NCBI GenBank assembly: GCA_016125275.1
Contig: WGMB01000008.1
Coordinates: forward strand, 1 to 64,000
Length of the DNA stretch: 64,000 nucleotides
DNA from: Acidobacteriota bacterium
Lineage (GTDB): Bacteria > Acidobacteriota > Terriglobia > Bryobacterales > UBA6623
Direction of reading: 5' to 3'
The first letter of the stretch is position 1. Every line of letters starts with the position of its first letter. Of the stretch, positions 1 through 11,531 are shown one piece after another. The notes beneath the pieces were generated by a model, which saw nothing but the letters and a program-made list of their open reading frames with translations, ran no database searches and was not told the DNA's origin. The position numbers were made by a program, and so were the translations under genes.

Positions 1-136
1 ACTGCTCACTGCTCACTGCTCACTGCTCACTGCTCACTGCTCACTGCTCACTGCTCACTGCTCACTGCTCACTGCTCACTGCTCACTGCTCACTGCTCAC
101 TGCTCACTGCTCACTGCTCACTGCTCACTGCTCACT
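1..136. repeat. 7-bp tandem repeat (ACTGCTC)n, about 19 copies
   Basis: The window opens with an uninterrupted head-to-tail array of the heptamer ACTGCTC, about 19.4 copies, without a visible mismatch. It stops 4 bases before the TAG codon of the GMC oxidoreductase, so it lies in that gene's 3' flank. The array is cut by the left window edge and its real length is unknown. A period of 7 is not a multiple of 3, so it is unlikely to be coding. Confidence 0.97.
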
Positions 137-139
137 TCC

Positions 140-1741
140 CTACAACTCCCCCCGCCGCTTCATCTCCAAAATCGAATCCGCCGTCCGCAAGGCCAAAGCC
201 GCGATCGTCAGCGTCGGGTTCTTCTCCGGGAACGAGGTGAAGCTCGAACCGTCCGTCACGAACAGGTTCTTTACCTCCCAGGCCTGGTTGTACTTGTTGA
301 GCACCGAAGTCTTCGGGTCCTTGCCCATCCGGCACACGCCCACCTCGTGGCTCGCAAAGCCCGACGGCTGGTCGTTCGGGTGGAACAGCAAGCCCACCCC
401 CGCCTCGTCGTAGATCTCCCGAGCCACGCGCCGCATGTCCCGGAACTGCGCCAGGTCGTTCTCGTGCCAACGGAAGTGGACCACCGGCACCGGCAGCCCG
501 TTGGCGTCCTTCTTCTTCGGGTGCAGGGTCACGCGGTTGTCGCGCTGGGCCACCACCTTGCCGTAGCCGGCCAGGATCGTGTGCGCCGGCTGCATCTCGC
601 GCACCTGCTTCTTCCAGGCCGCTCCATACCCCTCCAGCTCCTTCGCCTGGTAGGGATACATGTAGCTCCGGATGTTGATCTGGAAGCCGTACCCACCCAC
701 AAAATCCACCTTGCGGTAGGGCTTGAAGCGCGGGATATAGGCGTGGTCGATGGCCCCGTCCTGGTTGAACGGCTTCACCCCGACCAGCTCCTTCAGGTAG
801 CCCACCGTCTGCGCGATGATGTGCCCGTGCAGGTAGCGGCCCACGTTGTCGGAGTTGTTCGCCAGCCCGTTCGGAAAACGCCGTGACTTGGAGTTGAGCA
901 GCAGCCGCGGCGACTCGATGTTGCCGCAGCACAGCGCAAACACGTCCGCCTGGATCTCGTCCTCTTGCTTGCCGTAGGTCCGCACCACGCGCACCGAGCG
1001 AATCCGCGCCTCGTCGTCCACCAGCAGCTCGTGCGCCATCCAGCCGGCCCGAATCTCCAGCTTGCCCGTCTCCACGCCCTGCGGAATGGCGTGCTCGGCC
1101 GTGTTGAAGATCGCCGACACGCCGCAGCCCATCATGCAGTGGCCGCAAAAGTGGCAGTTCGCCCGCCCGTGCCCCGGCTCCGACGCCAGGGCCTTGCGCA
1201 CGGGAATCAGCCGCATGTCGAACTTCCGGCTGGCCCGCCGCAGAATGTGCTCCGAACAGCGCAGCTTCAGCGGCCGGATGAACTGGCCGTCGGGAACCTC
1301 CGGCAAGCCCTCCTTCGAGCCGCACACCACCATCAGCCGCTCGGCCTTGTCGTAGTACGGCGCGACCTCCTGGTAGCTGATCGGCCAGTCATCCTCCAGG
1401 CCGTGCATGGTCCCTTCGCGAAAGTCCTCCTCGGAGAACCGCAGCGCCACCGCGTTCCAATGCGTGGTGCGCCCGCCGAACACGCGCGCCCGCAGAATCG
1501 AGATCGGATCGCCGGTGTACTCGGTGGGCTCCTTGTCGGCGTCCACCCGCACCGGCGGCTCGGAGCCGTGGTGGCTCTTGGGCTCGTACGGCCAGGCGTG
1601 CGTCTTGAGCCGCCCGGGCTCGCGCCGGGGGCCGCCTTCCACCAAACACACTCTCGCGCCACGTTGCGCGAGCTCGGCCGCCAGCGTCCCGCCGGACGCT
1701 CCCGAGCCGATCACACACACATCGAACTTCTCTCCAGGCAT
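140..1741 (-). CDS. GMC-family FAD-dependent oxidoreductase with embedded CxxCxxCxxxC motif
   Basis: 533 aa. Residues 12-18 (GSGASGG) are the Rossmann FAD-binding glycine motif. A GMC N-terminal block (TTHWNAVALRFSEEDF) and the C-terminal signature (VTDGSSFTSFPEKNPTLT) follow, so both GMC halves are present. The family oxidises alcohols or sugars at C-OH groups; the substrate here is not evident. Unusually, C196, C199, C202 and C206 form a ferredoxin-like CxxCxxCxxxC cluster, as in GMC dehydrogenases that pass electrons through an Fe-S centre rather than to O2. No Tat or Sec signal is visible. The ATG at 1741 is chosen because the FAD motif starts 11 residues later; the longer open frame upstream is antisense to the NHL gene. 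It is divergent from the NHL gene. Confidence 0.9.
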   Translation of the reverse strand: MPGEKFDVCVIGSGASGGTLAAELAQRGARVCLVEGGPRREPGRLKTHAWPYEPKSHHGSEPPVRVDADKEPTEYTGDPISILRARVFGGRTTHWNAVALRFSEEDFREGTMHGLEDDWPISYQEVAPYYDKAERLMVVCGSKEGLPEVPDGQFIRPLKLRCSEHILRRASRKFDMRLIPVRKALASEPGHGRANCHFCGHCMMGCGVSAIFNTAEHAIPQGVETGKLEIRAGWMAHELLVDDEARIRSVRVVRTYGKQEDEIQADVFALCCGNIESPRLLLNSKSRRFPNGLANNSDNVGRYLHGHIIAQTVGYLKELVGVKPFNQDGAIDHAYIPRFKPYRKVDFVGGYGFQINIRSYMYPYQAKELEGYGAAWKKQVREMQPAHTILAGYGKVVAQRDNRVTLHPKKKDANGLPVPVVHFRWHENDLAQFRDMRRVAREIYDEAGVGLLFHPNDQPSGFASHEVGVCRMGKDPKTSVLNKYNQAWEVKNLFVTDGSSFTSFPEKNPTLTIAALALRTADSILEMKRRGEL

Positions 1742-1809
1742 CGGCGCTATTGTAGGCGAGCCGCTCGCGGGCCGGGGCCGGCCCGCCGTCCCGCTCCCGT
1801 GGTTTGGAC

Positions 1810-1815
1810 TACAAT
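1810..1815 (+). promoter_or_regulatory. candidate -10 element (TACAAT) for a near-leaderless transcript
   Basis: TACAAT ends 7 nt before the NHL-protein ATG, placing the expected transcription start about 1 nt before the start codon. No Shine-Dalgarno sequence is visible and no good -35 box was found. Inference only. Confidence 0.4.
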
Positions 1816-1822
1816 CTCTTCG

Positions 1823-2742
1823 ATGTTCACGCCGAAGACTCTTCTGCTGGCCGCCCTCGTCGCGCTGCCGCTGCTCGCCCAGTCCGACCTGCCCTACCGG
1901 CACGTGGAAGGCTGGGCGCACATGCCCGACGGCTACACGCCCGGAGCCGGCATGGCCGTCGCCGTCGACGCCGACGGCAACATCTGGTACTACAACCGGG
2001 GCTCCCACCCGGTCATCCAGTTCTCGCCCGACGGCAAGGTCCTGCAAGCCTGGAAGGAAGACCCCAAGCTCTCCAACCACGCGACCTCCGCGCACGGCAT
2101 GGCCGTCGGACCCGACGGCGGAATCTGGCTGGTCGGCCGCGAGATCAACCGCATCTACGAGTTCTCGCCCGAAGGCCGCATCCTGCTCGCCATCGGAGGC
2201 TTCTCCGGCATGCAAGGCGACAACTCCGCCCACTACGCCTTCGACCGCCCCGCCGGCGTCGCACACGACTCCGCCGGCAATGCCTACATCGCCGACGGCT
2301 ACCGCAACACCCGCGTCGTCAAGTACGGCCCCAAGGGCGACTACATCACCCACTGGGGCGGCAAGGGGACGGCCCAGGGACAGTTCAACCTGGTCCACGG
2401 CGTCACCCTCGACCCCGACGACCAGGTCTACGTCGCCGACCGCGGCAACAACCGCATCCAGGTCTTCGACGCCGACGGCAAGTTCCTGCGCATGTGGGAA
2501 GGCTTCGGCACGCCCTGGGCGCTCGACTGGGACCCGCGCGAGAAGGTCCTCTGGGTCTGCGACGGCGACAACGGCCGCGTGCTGAAGTTCACCGCCAAGG
2601 GCAAGCTCCTCGGCGGCTTCTCCTCTGACGGCCCGGCCCCCGGCCAACTGCACCAAGTCCACGGCATCGCCGTGGGCGCCGACGGCGCCATCTACGTGGC
2701 CGAGACCGTCAACCAGCGCATTCAGAAGTTCGTCAAGAAGCC

Positions 2743-2746
<4 letters not shown>
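1823..2746 (+). CDS. secreted NHL-repeat (six-bladed beta-propeller) protein
   Basis: 307 aa. Residues 1-18 form a Sec signal peptide ([18 protein letters not shown], then AQS). The rest is a run of NHL/SMP-30-like blades with recurring 'DxxGNIWxxxR', '[18 protein letters not shown]' and '[14 protein letters not shown]' segments, typical of the peptidylglycine alpha-amidating lyase/NHL propeller family. Such proteins act in the periplasm or on the surface as ligand-binding scaffolds or lyases; catalytic function cannot be assigned. The ATG at 1823 is chosen because it begins the signal peptide. Its TAG overlaps the convergent catalase stop codon (2743-2746). Confidence 0.88.
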
Positions 2747-4830
<2,084 letters not shown>

Positions 4831-4948
4831 GGTGAGCCTCGAAAAAGCCCGAGCAGCGTCAGCCGCTCGCGCCGGTGTTTCGAGGGAGACCGCCCCGGGA
4901 GCGCAGGCGTTTCAGGCAGGCGGTCGATCGCCCCCCGGTCGCTCACGC

Positions 4949-4986
4949 AAAAACCCCCTGCCGCGTCGGAATCGAGCGACAGGGGG
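4949..4986 (-). terminator. rho-independent terminator of the Oar-like receptor gene
   Basis: Reading the minus strand, CAGGGGG... pairs as a 7-bp G/C stem (4954-4960 with 4980-4986) and is followed by TTTTT (4953-4949). It lies about 30 nt past the stop codon of the receptor gene. Confidence 0.75.
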
Positions 4987-5018
4987 CCTGTTGCCGGTGG
5001 GCCGAAACCCAGCCGCGT

Positions 5019-8000
5019 CTAGAACAAGACCTTCAGCCCGAACTGCACCAGCCGCGGGCGTCCCGCGCTGCCGATCAGTCCGAAGTTGCCGCTGGAGGCG
5101 TTGGCGTTCGGGTTGTTGAACTGGGCGTGGTTGAAGGCGTTGAACATCTCCGCCCGGAACTGCACCCGCACGCCTTCGGTGATGCCGAACAGCTTCTGGA
5201 TGCCGATGTCCCAGTTGTTGTTGCCGGGCCCGTGCAGCGGGTTCCGGCTGGAGTTGCCGAAGAAGCCGTGGTCGGCGACTTGGAAGCAGCTCGTATCGAG
5301 GAACTGCGCATTCTCGCGCGGGTTCACGCTGCCCAGCGAGCCGTCGCAGGTCCGGTTGGGCCGATGGTTCACGAACGGGCTGCCGGTCTGGTTGGCCGTG
5401 CTCATAATGAACGGCACGCCGGTGGAGAACGAAGCGATCGCCGTGACCGTCCAGCCGCCGGCGATGTAGTCGGCCGCCTTGGACATGCCCGCGCCGAACT
5501 TCTGGCTGCGCCCGAACGGGATGGCCCAGATGGCGCTGGTCACCGCCCTGTGGCGCACGTCGAACGAGGTGTAATCCTTGTCGAGCGCACGGTAGTTGGT
5601 GATCTGCGCGTTGGTGGAACCGCCGGCTTCCCAGCTGTCGGTGAGGGCCTTGGCCCAGGTGTACTCCACCCGCAGGTTCAGGCCCGCGGTGGTGCGGTGC
5701 TGGAACTTGCTGGTGAAGGCGTTGTAGCTGGAGTTGCCGTTGAAGTCCGATCGCAACAGGCTGGTGTAGAGCGGGTAGGGCCGCAGGTCGCGATTGCAGG
5801 CCAGGTCGGGACCGACCGGGCACTGGTTGTAGTCATAGCGGTTCTGCTGCTTGTGGCCGCTGTTGCCCATGTAGGCCGCCTCGAAGAAGTTGTTCTTGCC
5901 GAGCGTGCGCTGGATGGAGAAGTTCCACTGCGACACGTACGGCGTGCGGCCGTTCTCGGCCAGCAGGAACGGGGCCTGGCCTGCCGGCAGGTTCTTGGCG
6001 AAGTCCTTATCCAAGGGAGGCAGGTTCAGCGCCGGGAAGATGTTCATCCCCAACTGGTAGGTCGGGATCAAGTCGCCGGTGTTGATGATGTCGATGCTGC
6101 GGTTGGGCGGGCCGACGGCCGAGAACTGCAGCTCGATCAACTGTTGGTCGGAGAAGTACACGCCGCCGCCGGCGCGCACCACGGTCTTGTCGTTCACCTG
6201 CCAGGCGAAGCCCATGCGCGGGGTGAAGTTGTTGTTGTCCGGGTGGATCACCTTCGGGTCGATCTCGCCCAAGGCGGCGAACTTCAGCAGGCCGGTCTGC
6301 GGATCGAAGCCGTGCGGCAGATCGCGGGCGAAGCCTTGCGGGTCGGCGATGGTGTCCTTGAACCACGACATGCCCCAGTTCATGGTCAGGTTCGATCGGA
6401 TCTTCCAGGTGTCCTGGATGTAGGGCATGTATTGCGTGAAGCGGTAGGGCAGCATCGGCAGGCCGCGCACGCTGCCGGTGGAGGGCATGCCGAGCAGGTA
6501 GTCCGCAAAGGCGTCGCCGGAGTTGGCGGCCGGCCCCAGCGCGCCGGCGGCGTTGCGCGTGAGCTGCGCGGTAAAGCGGCTCTGGTAGGCTAGGTTGCCC
6601 AGCGCGCCGGCGTTGGAGTTCTGCTGCCAAGTCCGCCGGTAGCGGATGCTGCCGCCGAAGCGGAACTGGTGGTTGCCGCGGACGAGCGTCATGCCTTCGT
6701 CGAGCTGATAGTTGTTGTCGAGGTTGCCGAGGTCGCCGTTGGCGCGGCCGAAGCCGGCGTAGCCCTGGATGCCCTGAGCCGTCACGCCGCGGGTGTCGAA
6801 GGTGTTGTCGATGCCCAGCGCGCCCAGGATGTCTCCGCTGTCGCGGCCCTCGTTGCTGAACAGGGCGATGTTGCGCGAAGCCCCGAAGCGCAAGGTGTTG
6901 ATCAGCGACGGGCTCAGCGTCCAAGTGTGCTGCAGCATGCCCATCTCGAGCTCGCTGGGGTAGAGCGCGCCGCTGAGCGGGAAGGCGCCCTGCTGCACGG
7001 CCGGCGACTTGGAGCGGATGAACTGGCCGAACAGCGACTGCGTGTCAGTGAGGGCCGTGTCGATGCGGACGTTGAACTGATCGTCGTCGAGCGTATCGCG
7101 CGGATTGACGAACAGGTTGTTGGGCCGCTGGGCCAGGCTCGCGCCCGGCGTGTAGTACTGCAGCAGGCTCTTGGCGATGGGGTTGATGCGCGTCTGCGGA
7201 ATCACTTGATTCGGGAACGGATCGCGCGTGCCCGCCTGCTGGTTGAGCGTCAGCGGATCGTAGATCGTCTGGGAGAGGCCGCCGAAGTCGCCGCCGAACA
7301 TCGTCTGGGTCGGCGTGAATACGCCCTGCGCGAAGGCCGTGCGCTCGCGCAGCCCTTCGTAGCCGCCGTAGAACCAGATCTTGTCCTTGACGATCGGACC
7401 GCCGACGGCGAAGCCGAACTGGTTGCGCTTGAGGTTCTCCGGCCCCGGCGCGTAGAAGTTGCGAGCGTCCAACTGCACGTTGCGCAGGAACTCGAAGGCC
7501 TGGCCGTGGAAGCTGTTCGTGCCGCCCTTGGTGTTGACGTTGACCATGGCCGGGTTCGGCCCCTGGTCCGGCATGAAGAAGCTCTGCTGGACCTTGAACT
7601 CGTCGATGTTCGCCACCGACAGGTTCACCGCCAGCTCGCCCAGCCGGGCGCCGCGCACCTGGATGCCGTTGATGGTGTAGCTGTTCGACGTCGACTTGAC
7701 GCCGCTGATGACGACCGAGCGGCCCGGGTGGCCGGTTTGCCCCGAGGCGTCGGCGCGTCCTGCGGCCTGGTTGGCGCCGCCGGCCAACAGGGCCAATTGC
7801 AGGAAGTTGCGGCCGTTGAGCGGCAGCTCGTTGACCTGCTTGGAGTTGACCAGCGTGCCCAGCGCGTTGGACTCGGTTTCGAGCAGAATCGCCTCGCCCG
7901 AGGCCTCCACCGTCACCACGTTGGTGACCTGGCCGACCTGCAGCTCGATGTTGAGCGCCACGCGCTGGTCGACCTCGACGCGCAACTGCGTCAGCTCGTA

Positions 8001-8267
8001 AGTGTCGAACCCGTCGCTCTGGGCCCGAATCGTGTAGTCTCCCGGCGAGATATCAGGAAACACATACAGCCCGGCTTCATTCGTGGTGGCGGTGCGCTCC
8101 ACGCCGCGATCGACGCTGACCACCGTCACCTGTACGCCGGGGATCACGGCTCCGCTTTGATCCGCCACCCGGCCGGCGATGGTAGCCGAACCGGTCGCTT
8201 GCGCTGACAGCGTGGCGGCAAACAACACGGCCGCCGCCGCCAAGGCGCAAAACCTCTTCATGGACAT
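5019..8267 (-). CDS. Oar-like TonB-dependent outer-membrane receptor with carboxypeptidase-regulatory domain
   Basis: 1082 aa. Signal peptide at residues 1-22, then a carboxypeptidase-regulatory-like beta-sandwich (TIAGRVADQSGAVIPGVQVT, about 27-110), a plug-like segment (LPLNGRNFLQLALL), and a long beta-barrel ending in the aromatic-terminal strand RLVQFGLKVLF. This architecture is massively expanded in Acidobacteriota and is thought to import large substrates or export proteins across the outer membrane; the substrate is unknown. The ATG at 8267 is preferred because AGGGAG lies about 6 nt upstream; a second ATG at 8261 is possible. It is monocistronic, with its own terminator (4949-4986) and a promoter-like site (8364-8393). 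Confidence 0.93.
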   Translation of the reverse strand: MSMKRFCALAAAAVLFAATLSAQATGSATIAGRVADQSGAVIPGVQVTVVSVDRGVERTATTNEAGLYVFPDISPGDYTIRAQSDGFDTYELTQLRVEVDQRVALNIELQVGQVTNVVTVEASGEAILLETESNALGTLVNSKQVNELPLNGRNFLQLALLAGGANQAAGRADASGQTGHPGRSVVISGVKSTSNSYTINGIQVRGARLGELAVNLSVANIDEFKVQQSFFMPDQGPNPAMVNVNTKGGTNSFHGQAFEFLRNVQLDARNFYAPGPENLKRNQFGFAVGGPIVKDKIWFYGGYEGLRERTAFAQGVFTPTQTMFGGDFGGLSQTIYDPLTLNQQAGTRDPFPNQVIPQTRINPIAKSLLQYYTPGASLAQRPNNLFVNPRDTLDDDQFNVRIDTALTDTQSLFGQFIRSKSPAVQQGAFPLSGALYPSELEMGMLQHTWTLSPSLINTLRFGASRNIALFSNEGRDSGDILGALGIDNTFDTRGVTAQGIQGYAGFGRANGDLGNLDNNYQLDEGMTLVRGNHQFRFGGSIRYRRTWQQNSNAGALGNLAYQSRFTAQLTRNAAGALGPAANSGDAFADYLLGMPSTGSVRGLPMLPYRFTQYMPYIQDTWKIRSNLTMNWGMSWFKDTIADPQGFARDLPHGFDPQTGLLKFAALGEIDPKVIHPDNNNFTPRMGFAWQVNDKTVVRAGGGVYFSDQQLIELQFSAVGPPNRSIDIINTGDLIPTYQLGMNIFPALNLPPLDKDFAKNLPAGQAPFLLAENGRTPYVSQWNFSIQRTLGKNNFFEAAYMGNSGHKQQNRYDYNQCPVGPDLACNRDLRPYPLYTSLLRSDFNGNSSYNAFTSKFQHRTTAGLNLRVEYTWAKALTDSWEAGGSTNAQITNYRALDKDYTSFDVRHRAVTSAIWAIPFGRSQKFGAGMSKAADYIAGGWTVTAIASFSTGVPFIMSTANQTGSPFVNHRPNRTCDGSLGSVNPRENAQFLDTSCFQVADHGFFGNSSRNPLHGPGNNNWDIGIQKLFGITEGVRVQFRAEMFNAFNHAQFNNPNANASSGNFGLIGSAGRPRLVQFGLKVLF

Positions 8268-8336
8268 TTCGCTCTCCCTTCAAGACTCAAAGACCCTCTC
8301 CCGGCCGGCCTCGCACGCGAGCCACGGCCGGGATCC

Positions 8337-8361
8337 GTCGCCTCCTGGCGACTATCGCCAG
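8337..8361 (-). promoter_or_regulatory. two overlapping inverted repeats at the receptor transcription start
   Basis: CTGGCGA-CTA-TCGCCAG (8345-8361) and GTCGCC-TCCT-GGCGAC (8337-8352) are both perfect and share an arm, so they are mutually exclusive as hairpins. The first spans the predicted start site (about 8357) and could be an operator. The second would be a 5'-terminal mRNA hairpin. Function is inferred. Confidence 0.45.
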
Positions 8362-8363
8362 AC

Positions 8364-8393
8364 AGTTTAGGAGCGGCGGAGGGGCCGAAGCAA
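8364..8393 (-). promoter_or_regulatory. candidate sigma-70 promoter of the Oar-like receptor
   Basis: On the minus strand TTGCTT (8393-8388), an 18-nt spacer and TAAACT (8369-8364) resemble -35 and -10 boxes. The predicted start is near 8357, giving a leader of about 90 nt. Confidence 0.5.
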
Positions 8394-8461
8394 CCCCTGC
8401 GAGCCCTGCGGGGAGGCCCTTTCGGGCCTTAAAAGGGGAAAGAGAGACGGCTTTGGACGTT

Positions 8462-9016
8462 TCAATCCAAAGCGCCGAAGCGTTCCAGCGGCCAGTAGGC
8501 GAAGACCGCCTTGCCGGTCACGAACTCCAAGGGCACTGTGCCCCAGGTGCGGCTGTCGTTGGAGGTGTTGCGGTGGTCGCCGAGCACGTAGACGTGTCCG
8601 GGCGGAGCCTCCAGCGCCGGGTGGCTGGAGCGGTCGCGATACTCCGGCGGGATGTAGGGTTCCGGGACCAGCTCGCCGTTCACGTAGACGTCGCCCTGCA
8701 GCACTTCCACCCGGTCGCCGGGCAACCCGATCACGCGCTTGATGTAGGACTTCGAGGGGTCGAGCGGGAAGCGGAAGACGATCACGTCGCCGCGCTGGAT
8801 TTCATCGAATCGATAGACGAACTTGTTGACGAAAATCCGCTCCTGGTCTTGCAGCCAGGGCAACATGCTCGTACCTTCCACCTTCACCGGCTGGTACAGA
8901 AAGACGATGACGACGGCCGCCAGACCGACCGAGAGGGTGACGTCGCGGAGCCACACCTGCACGTCGAGCCAGAACGGCCGCGACGGCTTCTCCTGAGGTT
9001 GGGGGGCTGGGTCCAC
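8462..9016 (-). CDS. lepB: signal peptidase I
   Basis: 184 aa. It cleaves Sec/Tat signal peptides on the periplasmic face of the inner membrane. One N-terminal membrane segment (about 24-44) is followed by the catalytic Ser50 (EGTSM), the general-base Lys93 (SYIKRVIGLPGD) and the box E motif GDHRNTSNDSR. This is a compact S26A enzyme of the Gram-positive or cyanobacterial size class. The start is GTG at 9016, with no convincing SD. It is divergent from tatA. A short hairpin lies downstream at 8414-8429 without a T-tract. Confidence 0.95.
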   Translation of the reverse strand: MDPAPQPQEKPSRPFWLDVQVWLRDVTLSVGLAAVVIVFLYQPVKVEGTSMLPWLQDQERIFVNKFVYRFDEIQRGDVIVFRFPLDPSKSYIKRVIGLPGDRVEVLQGDVYVNGELVPEPYIPPEYRDRSSHPALEAPPGHVYVLGDHRNTSNDSRTWGTVPLEFVTGKAVFAYWPLERFGALD

Positions 9017-9106
9017 GCTACAGCTTACTTTGGAAACGGCGGCCCGCCGGCGGCCGTCTTATTTAGCATGCGCCCGCAAGCTACGACAAGCAAGCCCTGC
9101 CTTGTA

Positions 9107-9136
9107 TTGACGCTCCTCGCGAGGCGGCGCTAGACT
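9107..9136 (+). promoter_or_regulatory. sigma-70-type promoter of tatA
   Basis: TTGACG (9107-9112), an 18-nt spacer and TAGACT (9131-9136) are a close match to the consensus. The expected start is near 9143, 13 nt before the tatA ATG, which is preceded by an AGGAG Shine-Dalgarno. Confidence 0.65.
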
Positions 9137-9155
9137 GACTGACAGGAGTCTATCC

Positions 9156-9398
9156 ATGTTCGTACCTAATGCATCGCCCGAGCTGCTCGCGTTCCTTTTG
9201 CCGAACCTGGGCGTTCAGGAGTTGCTGATCATCCTCGTGATCGCAGTGCTGATCTTCGGTGGCAAGAAGATTCCGGAGGTCGCCAAGGGCCTCGGTCAGG
9301 GCATCCGTCAATTCAAGGATTCTCTGAAAGAAGCCGAGGCGGACGACTCGTCGACTGCGAAGAAGCAGTCGGCTGGTGAAGCCAAGAGCTCGACATAG
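9156..9398 (+). CDS. tatA: twin-arginine translocase subunit TatA/E
   Basis: 80 aa. It forms the pore-like oligomer of the Tat pathway, which exports folded proteins. One transmembrane helix (about 20-35, ELLIILVIAVLIF) is followed by the FGxxxxPE hinge (FGGKKIPE) and an amphipathic helix (VAKGLGQGIRQFKDSL), then a polar tail. AGGAG is well placed before the ATG. It is monocistronic, between its own promoter and a strong terminator; tatBC are not in the window. A likely client is the Gfo/Idh protein at 15454-16815, which has a twin-Arg signal. Confidence 0.95.
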   Translation: MFVPNASPELLAFLLPNLGVQELLIILVIAVLIFGGKKIPEVAKGLGQGIRQFKDSLKEAEADDSSTAKKQSAGEAKSST

Positions 9399-9445
9399 AC
9401 ATCGCAGCTCCGCTCCTAGCTCCGAAAGTTACCCCTATTCGGAAG

Positions 9446-9480
9446 AAAGCCCCGTTCGGCCAGACGCCGAACGGGGCTTT
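9446..9480. terminator. bidirectional terminator between tatA and the HU gene
   Basis: A perfect 15-bp inverted repeat (9446-9460 with 9466-9480) with loop CAGAC. Both arms end in AAA/TTT, so either strand gives a GC-rich stem followed by T residues. It separates the convergent tatA and HU genes. Confidence 0.85.
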
Positions 9481-9509
9481 CCCTTTGCTTGCGCCTGAGG
9501 CGCTCCCAC

Positions 9510-9899
9510 TTACTTCTTCTTGGCGGGCACGATCGCGTCCGCGGCGGCCTTGGCCACACGGAACTTCACGACCGTCCGAGCCGGAATCTTGATCGTCGCG
9601 CCGGTCGCCGGGTTCCGTCCCGTGCGAGCCTTGCGCTCCGACTTGACGAAACGGCCCAAGCCGGGCAGGACGAACTTGCCGGAGCGCTTGGTTTCCGCGA
9701 TCGCCAGAGCGCCCAACTCGTCGAGAAGGGTCTTGGCGACCTTCTTGTTGACGTCGCACTTCTCAGCCAGTGCGGTCACGACCTGCGTCTGCGTCAAAGG
9801 CGTAACAGCCTTCTTCGCCGCCGGAGCGGCCTTCGGAGCAGCTTTCTTCGGCGCAGCTTTCTTAGGAGCAGCCTTCTTCTTTACCGCTTTCTTTGCCAT
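9510..9899 (-). CDS. HU-family DNA-binding protein with Lys/Ala/Pro-rich N-terminal tail
   Basis: 129 aa; ordinary HU is about 90. Residues 1-32 are a low-complexity basic tail built from KKAAP-type repeats (MAKKAVKKKAAPKKAAPKKA). Residues 33 to about 125 are a complete HU/IHF fold with the signature GRNPATGATIKIPA in the DNA-binding arm and the motif ALAEKCDVNKKVAKTLLDEL. Role: nucleoid compaction. Similar H1-like tails occur at the C-terminus of mycobacterial HupB; here the tail is N-terminal. AAGGAG precedes the ATG. A near-consensus promoter lies at 9996-10025. Confidence 0.95.
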   Translation of the reverse strand: MAKKAVKKKAAPKKAAPKKAAPKAAPAAKKAVTPLTQTQVVTALAEKCDVNKKVAKTLLDELGALAIAETKRSGKFVLPGLGRFVKSERKARTGRNPATGATIKIPARTVVKFRVAKAAADAIVPAKKK

Positions 9900-9995
9900 G
9901 GGTTCTCCTTGTGATACCCGCCGGGTTCAGCTTTGAGGGCTGCGAACCGGCCTGAAACGTTCTCGCGTTCGATTGTTTCGACCCGCGTTCGTCTA

Positions 9996-10025
9996 ATCAT
10001 AAGAGCAAGTTGCGCCCGGTGTAAA
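9996..10025 (-). promoter_or_regulatory. sigma-70 promoter of the HU gene
   Basis: On the minus strand TTTACA (10025-10020), an 18-nt spacer and TATGAT (10001-9996). The start would be near 9989, giving a leader of about 90 nt before the HU ATG. Confidence 0.7.
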
Positions 10026-10040
10026 CCCAAAAAAGCCGCC

Positions 10041-10063
10041 AAACCCCTATTTTTTGGGGGTTT
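10041..10063. other. AT-looped inverted repeat between divergent HU and trmFO genes
   Basis: AAACCCC (10041-10047) and GGGGTTT (10057-10063) pair around a T-rich loop. It lies upstream of both divergent genes, so it is not an ordinary terminator. It could be an operator or a protein-binding site; nothing more can be said. Confidence 0.35.
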
Positions 10064-10166
10064 CAGGCCCTTCGAAGCCTCCAAGGCCCTTCAAATGGGG
10101 CTTTCAGCGCCTCGCGCGGTGTGTTCGGAGGGTCACCGGCTGCTATTCTGACCTCTGCGAAGCCGC

Positions 10167-11511
<1,345 letters not shown>

Positions 11512-11531
<20 letters not shown>

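Noticed and set aside
1-136. Possible CRISPR array or coding repeat
   Set aside because: The units are 7 bp with no spacers, and the period is not a multiple of 3; it is a plain microsatellite.
1739-2662. N-terminal extension of the GMC gene by about 300 residues
   Set aside because: This stretch is antisense to the NHL protein; the FAD motif and ATG at 1741 set the start.
4875-6593. Long open frame antisense to the Oar-like receptor (also similar frames at 6669-8207, 39832-42504, 50793-52544)
   Set aside because: High-GC antisense shadows rich in Arg/Ala/Gly or Val/Leu; the opposite strand has clear protein families.
5019-8267. Iron-siderophore receptor
   Set aside because: The Oar-like architecture with a carboxypeptidase-regulatory domain is different from siderophore receptors and no iron-uptake genes adjoin.
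8414-8429. Hairpin AGGCCC-TTTC-GGGCCT as lepB terminator
   Set aside because: In the minus-strand direction no T-tract follows the stem; it may be incidental.
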